Shown here: positions 1 to 6,029 of the stretch, piece after piece
Layout of the letters: every line of letters begins with the position of its first letter
Position numbering within the stretch: position 1 is the stretch's first letter
DNA from: an uncultured Cellvibrio sp.
GTDB lineage: Bacteria; Pseudomonadota; Gammaproteobacteria; Pseudomonadales; Cellvibrionaceae
Direction of reading: 5' to 3'
DNA length: 7,116 nucleotides
NCBI GenBank assembly: GCA_946482345.1
Contig: CAMLRJ010000174.1
Location: 1 to 7,116, forward strand
Program-made: the position numbers and the translations under genes
Notes under the pieces: model-generated
Told to the model about the DNA's origin: nothing
Database searches by the model: none
The model's input: only the letters and a program-made list of their open reading frames with translations

Positions 1-1
1 A

Positions 2-40
2 AGAGCTGAACTCTGGTTTGATCCTAAAGCACAACAATAA
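2..40 (+). CDS. 3' end of an unidentified gene (partial)
   Basis: An open frame enters from the left edge and reads RAELWFDPKAQQ before a TAA stop. Only 12 codons are visible, so no family can be assigned. It lies 102 bases upstream of the xylanase on the same strand, so it could be another glycan-degradation gene read before it, but this is a guess. A frame this short could be open by chance. Confidence 0.35.
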   Translation, partial: RAELWFDPKAQQ

Positions 41-56
41 CCATTCCTGTGTTAAA

Positions 57-83
57 TCATGCAAATGATACTGGATTGCATGA
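57..83. promoter_or_regulatory. operator-like inverted repeat in the xylanase leader
   Basis: TCATGCAA at 57-64 and TTGCATGA at 76-83 form a perfect 8-base inverted repeat with an 11-base spacer, about two helical turns centre to centre, as for a dimeric regulator. It lies just upstream of a perfect TATAAT at 94-99, where a bound protein would overlap the -35 region. The left arm continues as TCATGCAAAT, a word also found upstream of the porin gene at 2736-2745. No T-run follows, so it is not a good terminator for the preceding gene. The regulator is unknown. Confidence 0.4.
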
Positions 84-93
84 CTTGGTATTT

Positions 94-99
94 TATAAT
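94..99 (+). promoter_or_regulatory. possible -10 box of the xylanase gene
   Basis: This is an exact TATAAT, 43 bases before the xylanase ATG, which would give a leader of roughly 35-40 bases. No good -35 hexamer sits 16-18 bases upstream: TTGCAT at 76-81 is only 12 bases away and belongs to the inverted repeat. If real, the promoter is probably weak or activator-dependent. The sequence is AT-rich, so a chance match is possible. Confidence 0.3.
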
Positions 100-142
100 T
101 CACCTGCAATTAATCACCAATAACACATAAGCGGCATAAAAT

Positions 143-1273
143 ATGAATTCAACTCGACGACAATTTTTATTAGCAACTGGCGCCAGTATAACGGCAGCTC
201 AATTATCCATGACGGCTATGGCAACTGCTTCGGCAAAAACCGGACTAAAAGATGCCTATAAAGATCGCTTCCTGATTGGCGCAGCGATTAACTCATCCAT
301 TGCTAACAATAAATATCCGAATTTAACAGAAATTATCAAACGGGATTTCTCGTCTGTGTCTCCGGAAAACGAATTAAAATGGGAACGCGTGCGAACCGAA
401 GATGGTGGATGGAAATGGGACAATGCGGATGCATTTGTAAACTTTGCACAACAACATAAATTACATGCTGTGGGCCATTGCCTTGCGTGGCATAGTCAAA
501 CGCCTGATTCGGTTTTTAAAAACAAAAATGGCGATTATATTAAAGCCGAAGAACTCGACAAAAAAATTAAAGAACATGTCACTACTATTGTTAGCCGTTA
601 CAAGGGAAAACTGGCTGAATGGGATGCAGTCAATGAAGCAGTTGGTGATGACAAGCAAATGCGCAAAAGCCATTACTACAATATTCTTGGCGAAGAATTT
701 ATTGATAAGGTATTTCATTATGCTCATGAAGTTGATCCCGATGTGCACCTTATTTATAACGATTACAACAACGAGCAACCGGACAAACGCAATACGACAC
801 TGGAGTTAATTAAACGATTACAAAAACGCGGCGTTCCCGTACATGGATTGGGAATGCAATTGCATGTTGCTATTGATGGCCCGAGCATAGAAGAAATCGA
901 AAAAAGTATTGTGGCTTATTACAATATGGGTTTGCGGATTCACATCACTGAATTGGATGTGGATATATTACCTTCTGTTTGGAATATACCTGTCGCTGAA
1001 ATTTCCACGCGTTTTGACTATACACCTGAGCGTGACCCATTCAAGAATGGAATGTCGAAACAAATTAATGATCAGCTCAGTAAACGCTACGAAGACTTAT
1101 TCAAACTGTTTATCAAACACAAAGATAAAATTGACCGCATTACACTTTGGGGTTTAACCGATGACATGAGCTGGTTAAATAATTTTCCCATAAAAGGCAG
1201 AACCAATTACCCCTTATTGTTTGATCGCAAACATCAACCCAAAGATGCTTACTATAAAATTTTAGCGCTTTGA
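143..1273 (+). CDS. GH10 endo-1,4-beta-xylanase with Tat-like signal
   Basis: This 376-residue protein is predicted to hydrolyse internal beta-1,4 bonds of xylan or xylo-oligosaccharides with retention of configuration. It is a single GH10 barrel with no carbohydrate-binding module. Visible family motifs are ENELKW (75-80), GHCLAWHSQ (111-119), WDAVNEAV with the acid/base Glu165, MQLH (238-241), ITELDVD with the nucleophile Glu270, and WGLTDDMSW (336-344). GHCLAWH replaces the usual GHTLVWH, a mild deviation. The N-terminus has a twin-arginine-type TRRQFLL (residues 4-10), an alanine-rich stretch and a possible cleavage site ASA-K at 31/32, so periplasmic or membrane-linked export is likely. 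From memory it closely matches Cellvibrio mixtus Xyn10B, reported as cell-associated and active on small xylo-oligosaccharides. This is the only ATG before the Tat motif; the ribosome-binding site is weak (AAGCGG, 129-134). The gene is convergent with the porin gene. Confidence 0.95.
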   Translation: MNSTRRQFLLATGASITAAQLSMTAMATASAKTGLKDAYKDRFLIGAAINSSIANNKYPNLTEIIKRDFSSVSPENELKWERVRTEDGGWKWDNADAFVNFAQQHKLHAVGHCLAWHSQTPDSVFKNKNGDYIKAEELDKKIKEHVTTIVSRYKGKLAEWDAVNEAVGDDKQMRKSHYYNILGEEFIDKVFHYAHEVDPDVHLIYNDYNNEQPDKRNTTLELIKRLQKRGVPVHGLGMQLHVAIDGPSIEEIEKSIVAYYNMGLRIHITELDVDILPSVWNIPVAEISTRFDYTPERDPFKNGMSKQINDQLSKRYEDLFKLFIKHKDKIDRITLWGLTDDMSWLNNFPIKGRTNYPLLFDRKHQPKDAYYKILAL

Positions 1274-1282
1274 ATGACGAAT

Positions 1283-1330
1283 AAAAAAAGGTGGGCCGAA
1301 GCCCACCGAAAAACGACGCCGGTTAGCGTC
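1283..1330 (-). terminator. tandem hairpin terminators of the porin gene
   Basis: Read on the minus strand, the porin stop is followed by a weak hairpin (GACGC and GCGTC arms, 1315-1330) and a GTTTTT run. A strong hairpin follows with arms GGTGGGC (1290-1296 on plus) and GCCCACC (1301-1307), a TTCG tetraloop and seven T (1283-1289). The second is a textbook intrinsic terminator. On the plus strand the same stem is followed only by GAAAAAC, so it would serve the convergent xylanase gene poorly. Confidence 0.85.
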
Positions 1331-1341
1331 ATACTAGACGA

Positions 1342-2595
1342 TTAAAAATTCCAGTCTGCCATTACCCAGAATTTGGTTGTATCTGTGTAATTGGCGCCAA
1401 GATTGTCGCCCATTGAATATTCAGCCACTTTTGCAGTCCAAACGATTGCACCAAATTTTCTGCTCAAACTGAAATTAATTTCACTACCAAAGTCAGCTTT
1501 GGGTTGATTGGCTAAAGCAGTATCAGCATCATATTTGTGGTAACTGAGTATCGCTTGCGCACCAGCGAAAGTAACACCCAAGTTGAAATACTTGTCTTCC
1601 AATCCAACTGCTGGTGTTGCCAAAAATTTATCAGCCCATCCATTAAATGCGTGTAAGGTTGCAAAAGGTGTTGCGAAACCGTAAAGCCCTTCATCAGAAC
1701 CCAGGACTTCATAACCTGGAGTAAAACTGAATCGTGATACGTTCCAGGTTGCTTCCGCCAACATATAATCAGCTTCAAATTGTTGATTAGCGCCTGCATC
1801 TTTTTGCATTGCATATTCGAGGTTATAGAGGAATGATTCACCAATCGTACCCTGCCAACGAACACCGAAAGTATCACTGGTTAAACCCAATTGTGAAAGC
1901 GGATCATTGACATCAAACAGATAGGCGTAACCAATTAATTTTCCTGCTTCAATGCCGGTATAACTTGCATTCAATACATGGCTATCCATGTGAATATCGC
2001 CAATCGCATTTTCATTTCCAAAAACGCGATTCACATTTTTGATGTAAGCGTATGTGAAGTTGGTGTAGCGAATAGTTTTGTTAGTCCATGAAAAACCATC
2101 ATAGGTTTGTTCGTTTTGTCTCCAGCCAACGTTGCCAACAAAACGCGAATTATCCAACACCAAACGCTGACGACCCAATCTCACCTGATTATTAAAATTC
2201 GCATAGCTAATAAAACCCTGATTTATTTCAGTACCAATGGGGTCAGCAATAACAGCTGTGGTTGCAGCAGGATAACGTGTGTCGTTGGCTGCACTGCGGT
2301 AATCGTAATCGTTTGTCATCTCAGCGACGTTGTCCATTTCCAAACCAAAACTAAAACCATTCCATGGGCCGGATTGATATGACAATCGCGAACGGGTTGT
2401 CCAGGCATCAGCTTCACGATCAACATCGGTATTCAATACATCTTCTGTTACGTCTTCATAACGGGTACGGAAATTAACTTTAATACTGCTGCCCTGCTGC
2501 ATGGATTCTGTAAAAGTTTTTGCTTCAACGGTCGATGCGAGAACAAACAAAGAACAACTTGCTGACAGCGCGAGTGGCAACATATTTTTTTTCAT
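1342..2595 (-). CDS. outer-membrane porin, alginate-export-like beta-barrel
   Basis: This 417-residue protein has a signal peptide (MKKN start, hydrophobic core, likely cleavage after VEA at residue 25). It then shows alternating amphipathic strands rich in Tyr, Phe, Trp and Asn and ends in Phe, the usual signature of an outer-membrane barrel. Residues 139-167, containing RLGRQRLVLDN, FVGNVGWRQNEQ and TYDGF, resemble the conserved segment of proteins annotated as alginate export family or porin. The substrate cannot be read from sequence; beside a xylanase, uptake of xylo-oligosaccharides is a plausible inference. An in-frame ATG at 2637 would add 14 residues, but the ATG at 2595 is preferred: TGGAGA lies 7 bases upstream and the signal peptide starts there. 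It is monocistronic, with its own sigma-54-like promoter and terminators. Confidence 0.85.
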   Translation of the reverse strand: MKKNMLPLALSASCSLFVLASTVEAKTFTESMQQGSSIKVNFRTRYEDVTEDVLNTDVDREADAWTTRSRLSYQSGPWNGFSFGLEMDNVAEMTNDYDYRSAANDTRYPAATTAVIADPIGTEINQGFISYANFNNQVRLGRQRLVLDNSRFVGNVGWRQNEQTYDGFSWTNKTIRYTNFTYAYIKNVNRVFGNENAIGDIHMDSHVLNASYTGIEAGKLIGYAYLFDVNDPLSQLGLTSDTFGVRWQGTIGESFLYNLEYAMQKDAGANQQFEADYMLAEATWNVSRFSFTPGYEVLGSDEGLYGFATPFATLHAFNGWADKFLATPAVGLEDKYFNLGVTFAGAQAILSYHKYDADTALANQPKADFGSEINFSLSRKFGAIVWTAKVAEYSMGDNLGANYTDTTKFWVMADWNF

Positions 2596-2685
2596 AGAGC
2601 ATTCTCCAGATGTAATGTGAGCTTTAGGAATCGACATCGTTGATTATTTGGAGCATCCAAAGTTGATGTGATCTAATTCCGCTAG

Positions 2686-2702
2686 AGCAACGCTTGTGCC
2701 AA
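2686..2702 (-). promoter_or_regulatory. sigma-54 (-24/-12) promoter of the porin gene
   Basis: The minus strand reads TTGGCAC, five bases, then TTGCT. This matches the RpoN consensus YTGGCACG-N4-TTGCW at all key positions except the G after GGCAC, and has the required GG-N10-GC spacing. Transcription would start about 12 bases below the GC, near 2675, giving a leader of about 80 bases before the ATG at 2595. Such promoters need an AAA+ enhancer-binding activator, which is not encoded in this window. No comparable sigma-70 promoter was seen here. Confidence 0.6.
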
Positions 2703-2717
2703 GTGAAGAAATGCAAA

Positions 2718-2746
2718 GATTTGCGATGAAAATTTTCATGCAAATC
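2718..2746. promoter_or_regulatory. long imperfect palindrome upstream of the porin promoter
   Basis: GATTTGC (2718-2724) and GCAAATC (2740-2746) flank the self-complementary ATGAAAATTTTCAT (2726-2739), with one extra G at 2725. The palindrome is therefore 28 bases plus a single bulge. It is centred about 32 bases upstream of the -24 element, where an activator or repressor could bind. Its right half contains TCATGCAAAT (2736-2745), identical to 57-66 upstream of the xylanase. No T-run follows on either strand, so a terminator is unlikely. Confidence 0.5.
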
Positions 2747-2967
2747 AACATATTATCGATTCAGTGTTTTTTAATTTGAAAAATAATAAAAAAATGATGC
2801 AGCACCGAGTTGGTGATCATTCCGTTTTTGGCGCACAGTTTTTTAACTTTTGGATTTTTGATCATGCATTGATATTGTGCAAAAACATCTGAAGCTAAAA
2901 ATCAGCAAGCACCAAATGAATGCAAAAAATTAACGGTATGGAGGATTAAACAAATCATCGCAGGCTT

Positions 2968-3003
2968 AAAAAAAATCGGACATCAATTGATGTCCGATTT
3001 TTT
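2968..3003 (-). terminator. perfect-palindrome terminator of the metalloprotease gene
   Basis: Positions 2970-3003 are a perfect 34-base palindrome: the core ATCGGACATC/GATGTCCGAT with an AATT centre, flanked by A and T runs. On the minus strand it follows the metalloprotease stop by about 40 bases and ends in eight T (2975-2968). On the plus strand it ends in six T, so it can stop transcription both ways. Confidence 0.85.
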
Positions 3004-3041
3004 AAAACCTGAATCTTATTTACGTTCAAAAACTCAACTGA

Positions 3042-5009
3042 TTATTCACCGTTAGACCTCACAACGAAGACTGCACCTCTACCTGGCCTGTGTGGTAACA
3101 AATCATCTTTGCCGTCGCCGTCAAAATCAAACGTTAACACTTTATCGGCAAGGCTCAGTAAGTCATACCCACCTATACCTTTAATGCCGTTGCTGGTGTT
3201 TCCGAGTACGCCGTACAAAGTGCTAAAGGAGCCATTGCCATTTGATTTAACAGCGAAAGCGGCACCTTTACCAATTCGATAAATAAACAGGTCATCGTTC
3301 TTGTCGCCATTGAAGTCAAAAGGAAGTATTGCATCATTTACATCCAGTAAGTCATAGCCTCCTATGCCATTCGCGCCTGCACTTCCATCATCACCAACGG
3401 CGTAGACAGTTGCAAAACTTCCATCACCTATAGAGCGAGCAACAAAAATAGCACCGCGGCCCGGGCGATATAGAACAATGTCATCAAGATTGTCGCCATT
3501 GAAATCAAAGGCTAACACCTTGTCAGATACACTTAATAAATCGTAACCCGCTATACCGTTGGGAGCTGCCGCACCATTGTCACCTACAGCGTAGACAGCC
3601 GTGAAGCTAGCATCGCCGTTGGAGCGCAAAACAAATACTGTTCCTGTGCCCGGTCTGTATATCAGCAAATCATCACGATTATCAGCGTTAAAATCGAAGA
3701 CCAGAACTTTGTCAGCTGTGCTGAGTAGATCATAGCCACCTATACCGTTTGGAGCAGCTGAACCATTGTCACCCACAGCGTAGGTCGTCGTAAAACTGCC
3801 ATCGCCATTTGAACGCGCAATAAATGCCGCACCCCTTCCGGCTCTGTAAAGCAACAAATCATCCAGTCCATCACCGTTGTAGTCCAGTGGTAATACATTG
3901 TCTGCAGTACTGAGCAGGTCATAACCCGCTATGCCATTAGGCGCTGCTGAACCGTTATCACCCACTGCATAAGATGTGGTAAAGCTACCATTGCCTTCTG
4001 ATTTGATGACATAAGCAGCACCTCTTCCGGGGCGGTAAATGAAAAGATCATCTTTCTTATCGCCATTAAAATCGAAAGGAAATGCACGATCATCGCCACT
4101 CAAAAAGTCAAATCCACCTATACCATTAGGTGCAGCCCCACCATTGTCTCCGACAGCATGTACAGCAGTGAAACTTCCATTGCCCTCTGATCGCATAACG
4201 AAAGCAGCACCTGCGCCTGGACGATATGCAAATAAATCGTCACGCTTATCGCCATTAAAATCAAAAGAAAATAATTTATCTGAAGGGCTTAAGAGGTCAT
4301 ATCCGCCTATACCGTTAGGTGCAGTCGCTCCATTATCACCAACCGCATATACCGGGTTGAAGTAAGCAGCATTTGCGCCAGCAGATGAATAGTATGTCCG
4401 CGCCATTTTGATGTCAGTTGCACTTAGATTGCCTGCGCCACTCCAGTTGGGGTTGCAGTAATTCATGACAGACGCAAGATCCCAAGCGCCAAACAGTACG
4501 TCACCGTTTGATCCTTGAGGGTCATCTGTACAAATGGATCTTGGTGTGTCGCCTCGATTTTGTTCGTGAGCAAAACCTAATGCATGACCAAATTCATGTA
4601 TTGCGATAACTTCCGAACAATATTGAATGCTATTTTGGCAACTGGGTGACCAATTTTGGTAGGTGAAATTTAATACCATTCCATCTATCACACCGTTCAA
4701 GTTTTTTCCCAATCCTTTAGTGTGAGGACCAGCATCTTGAATTCTTATGCGAATGCCTGAAGAGCTGGCTTGACACTGCCCCCAGCCGATAAATCGTAAA
4801 TCTGAATTTGCTTCCCATGTTCTCGCAACTGCATTTTGAATCCAGCCTCGTTGATTGGCAGAAGCCGCCGCTTCATTTTCCCAACAAACAGGTATTTGCC
4901 AATTAGTCCAAAGGCTGGAAGAAAGAGGAAATCCTTTCTCTTCTGCTTGTGCGAATGCCGAGCTTAATAGCACACAACCTGATGCTATTGATGCCGCAAT
5001 TTTTTTCAT
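3042..5009 (-). CDS. secreted astacin-like zinc metalloprotease with seven FG-GAP/VCBS repeats
   Basis: This 655-residue protein begins with a Sec signal peptide (MKKI start, cleavage likely after AFA at 20 or AQA at 22). The catalytic domain, about 30-210, holds HEFGHALGFAHEQNR at 138-152. This is the metzincin zinc site HExxHxxGxxH (ligands His138, His142, His148; catalytic Glu139), and the HEQxR continuation is typical of astacins. SVMNY (180-184) is the expected Met-turn. Cysteines at 42, 79, 124, 131, 160 and 185 suggest disulfides. Residues 221-655 are seven tandem repeats, each with a DxNGDxxDD-type calcium loop. No C-terminal anchor is visible, so release to the medium, perhaps by type II secretion, is likely. 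The target protein is unknown. AGGAG at 5019-5023 supports the start. It appears monocistronic. Confidence 0.85.
   Translation of the reverse strand: MKKIAASIASGCVLLSSAFAQAEEKGFPLSSSLWTNWQIPVCWENEAAASANQRGWIQNAVARTWEANSDLRFIGWGQCQASSSGIRIRIQDAGPHTKGLGKNLNGVIDGMVLNFTYQNWSPSCQNSIQYCSEVIAIHEFGHALGFAHEQNRGDTPRSICTDDPQGSNGDVLFGAWDLASVMNYCNPNWSGAGNLSATDIKMARTYYSSAGANAAYFNPVYAVGDNGATAPNGIGGYDLLSPSDKLFSFDFNGDKRDDLFAYRPGAGAAFVMRSEGNGSFTAVHAVGDNGGAAPNGIGGFDFLSGDDRAFPFDFNGDKKDDLFIYRPGRGAAYVIKSEGNGSFTTSYAVGDNGSAAPNGIAGYDLLSTADNVLPLDYNGDGLDDLLLYRAGRGAAFIARSNGDGSFTTTYAVGDNGSAAPNGIGGYDLLSTADKVLVFDFNADNRDDLLIYRPGTGTVFVLRSNGDASFTAVYAVGDNGAAAPNGIAGYDLLSVSDKVLAFDFNGDNLDDIVLYRPGRGAIFVARSIGDGSFATVYAVGDDGSAGANGIGGYDLLDVNDAILPFDFNGDKNDDLFIYRIGKGAAFAVKSNGNGSFSTLYGVLGNTSNGIKGIGGYDLLSLADKVLTFDFDGDGKDDLLPHRPGRGAVFVVRSNGE
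3045..4349 (-). repeat. seven tandem 63-residue (189-base) FG-GAP/VCBS repeats
   Basis: Units start at protein residues 221, 284, 347, 410, 473, 536 and 599 with an exact 63-residue step. The last unit is six residues shorter. Each reads roughly YAVGDNG, PNGIGGYDLLS, DKVLxFDFNGD, DDLLIYRPG, GAAFVxRSNG, GSFTTV. The calcium loop is conserved in all seven; unit 4 has NAD instead of NGD. On DNA the units run from 4349 down to 3045. Seven such repeats are what a closed seven-bladed beta-propeller of the integrin-alpha type needs. The likely role is calcium-dependent binding to protein or glycan, not catalysis. Confidence 0.85.
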
Positions 5010-5018
5010 GATCTATTG

Positions 5019-5023
5019 CTCCT
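5019..5023 (-). promoter_or_regulatory. ribosome-binding site of the metalloprotease gene
   Basis: AGGAG on the minus strand lies nine bases before the ATG at 5009 and agrees with the signal peptide beginning there. Confidence 0.7.
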
Positions 5024-5428
5024 GAATATGAATTAAAAAATGTAAATGCCTTGTATATTTACTTGAAAAACGCAGCGAAAATTTTTAATTGGTAAATAAT
5101 TCTCCTTTTTTAATTAAAGAAATTGGGTCATTTTTTTGATACTAAAGTGATTTCAATTACAAAATCATTTTGATTATTATCACTTTTCCGGATTAACACA
5201 ATAGTCAATAAATGATTGTCATGACAAAAGATTATTTTTTAAATATAACTCAATCAGCAACCATACAGCCATTGCTGTATCGGATCAAAAATGTTATCAG
5301 ACAGTTAAAATGTAATTTCAGCGCCAATTTATTTTTATCATGAAGAGAAATGAAAGCTTGCGAATTAATCCGGCCAATTTAAATCCGTACCAAGATTGAT
5401 TAATAGAATATTGAATATTGTTATTAGA
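5024..5428. other. AT-rich intergenic region upstream of the metalloprotease gene
   Basis: About 400 bases without a supported gene. It must contain the metalloprotease promoter, but I could not pick out a convincing -35/-10 pair in the AT-rich sequence. Visible elements are a 12-base palindrome TTGTCATGACAA (5216-5227) and a 7-base hairpin ATACAGC/GCTGTAT with loop CATT (5263-5280). A competing pairing CAGCAA (5255-5260) with TTGCTG (5272-5277) overlaps the hairpin. Neither hairpin has a T-run. A 19-codon frame at 5340-5399 on plus has no ribosome-binding site and is not called. Confidence 0.45.
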
Positions 5429-5555
5429 GAAATTAACTCAGCGCCACTGTTTTTACGCCTACTTGCAAAATTTCTTTAACGTCGCCCTACCCTTCTGTTT
5501 CAGGCAATCTGCAAATAGATATTGAAGTGAGGATTTATTTAAAATTTAATCACAG
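5429..5555 (-). pseudogene. decayed partial duplicate of the neighbouring small gene
   Basis: This stretch aligns in the same orientation with 5791-5923, which encodes about residues 31-75 (TTG numbering) of the intact small gene. A 38-base block, 5447-5484 against 5813-5850, is identical. By hand count the next 70 or so bases differ at about 11 positions plus two single-base gaps, and the far end (5429-5446) aligns with a four-base gap. In the matching frame a GAA codon has become TAA, and the two single-base deletions break the frame, so it cannot make the protein segment. The start and end of the gene are missing. It lies 54 bases beyond the stop of the intact copy, indicating an old tandem duplication or recombination between related copies. 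Confidence 0.8.
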
Positions 5556-5609
5556 GAACTCTGACCCGGTTAATTCTTCAGGCGGTATGAATCAAAATAA
5601 CATTCATCG

Positions 5610-5996
5610 TTAGGTCATTTCTTCTTCAGATATCTTTTTCCAAATACTGTAAAACCCAACAGACTTCATGTACCTGGTCATTTCATAACTCAAATCTGGA
5701 AGCATATCTGTGTTGTCCGTACGTCCAAACACTTCTATCCCATTTTCTTCATCGTCATTAATCATTTCCACCATTTTCCAAGCAAATCTTGAAATCAGCT
5801 CAGCATCATTTTCTGTTTTTACGCCTACTTGCAAAATTTCTTTAACGTCGTCCCTACCCTGTTGTTCCAGGTAATATTCAAATAGATCTTGAACGTGAGG
5901 GTATCTTTCAAATTTAATCACAGAATGCTTCTTCCGTTTTTTTAACTGGCATTCGATAAGCAACGAGTTCCAATTTGCTTGCAAGTTCGCAGACAT
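5610..5996 (-). CDS. small protein of unknown function, downstream partner of the TOPRIM gene
   Basis: I do not recognise this protein. From the ATG at 5996 it has 128 residues; a TTG at 6014 in the same frame would give 134. It has a basic patch KKRKK near residue 20, then a mostly helical, acidic remainder with aromatic residues (FEYYLEQQ, RFAWKMVEM, YSIWKKISEEE). There is no signal peptide, membrane segment or recognisable catalytic motif, so it is probably cytoplasmic. The upstream TOPRIM gene ends at 6030, 15 or 33 bases away, so the two are very likely co-transcribed and translationally coupled. Neither start has a good ribosome-binding site; ATG is chosen over the rarer TTG. A partner, inhibitor or accessory subunit of the upstream protein is possible but unproven. 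The adjacent decayed copy shows that part of the gene was once duplicated. Confidence 0.65.
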   Translation of the reverse strand: MSANLQANWNSLLIECQLKKRKKHSVIKFERYPHVQDLFEYYLEQQGRDDVKEILQVGVKTENDAELISRFAWKMVEMINDDEENGIEVFGRTDNTDMLPDLSYEMTRYMKSVGFYSIWKKISEEEMT

Positions 5997-6004
5997 ATGT
6001 CTGC
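5989..6004. promoter_or_regulatory. 16-base perfect palindrome over the start codon of the small gene
   Basis: GCAGACATATGTCTGC is its own reverse complement, and the ATG at 5996 sits at its centre. In DNA it could be an operator; in RNA it could fold and hide the start codon until ribosomes finishing the upstream gene open it. If translation starts at the TTG at 6014, it would simply lie within the coding region. Confidence 0.35.
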
Positions 6005-6029
6005 TTTCGGCCAAGAGCGGAACTTCGCG

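Larger units (their letters stand above)
2638..2967. other. intergenic region upstream of the porin gene
   Basis: This stretch of about 330 bases holds the porin control region described separately, then AT-rich sequence up to the metalloprotease terminator. No coding frame with a credible start and ribosome-binding site was seen. At 2788-2821 the minus strand can form a small hairpin (CACC and GGTG arms, with outer ATGAT/ATCAT pairing across a four-base bulge) followed by seven T. That could end a short minus-strand transcript, but no clear promoter for one was found. Confidence 0.5.

Noticed and set aside
461..778. Open frames on either strand inside the xylanase gene.
   Set aside because: They overlap a clear GH10 gene, have no ribosome-binding sites and show low-complexity translations; they are shadows.
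2596..2637. Upstream ATG at 2637 as the porin start.
   Set aside because: It would place 14 polar residues before a normal signal peptide, and the TGGAGA sequence fits the ATG at 2595.
2664..2680. CRP-like half site TGTGATCT near the porin transcription start.
   Set aside because: Only one half matches; the opposite half (expected AGATCACA) is absent.
3045..4349. The regular 189-base repeats as a CRISPR or satellite array.
   Set aside because: The units are in frame, diverged in DNA and conserved in protein with calcium-loop motifs, so they are protein repeats.
4039..4365. A 108-codon plus-strand frame opposite the metalloprotease repeats.
   Set aside because: Its own internal repeats simply mirror the 189-base repeats on the other strand; there is no start context or protein-like character.
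5340..5399. A 19-codon plus-strand frame beginning MKRNESLR.
   Set aside because: There is no ribosome-binding site, no promoter and no recognisable peptide; a frame this short is expected by chance in AT-rich DNA.
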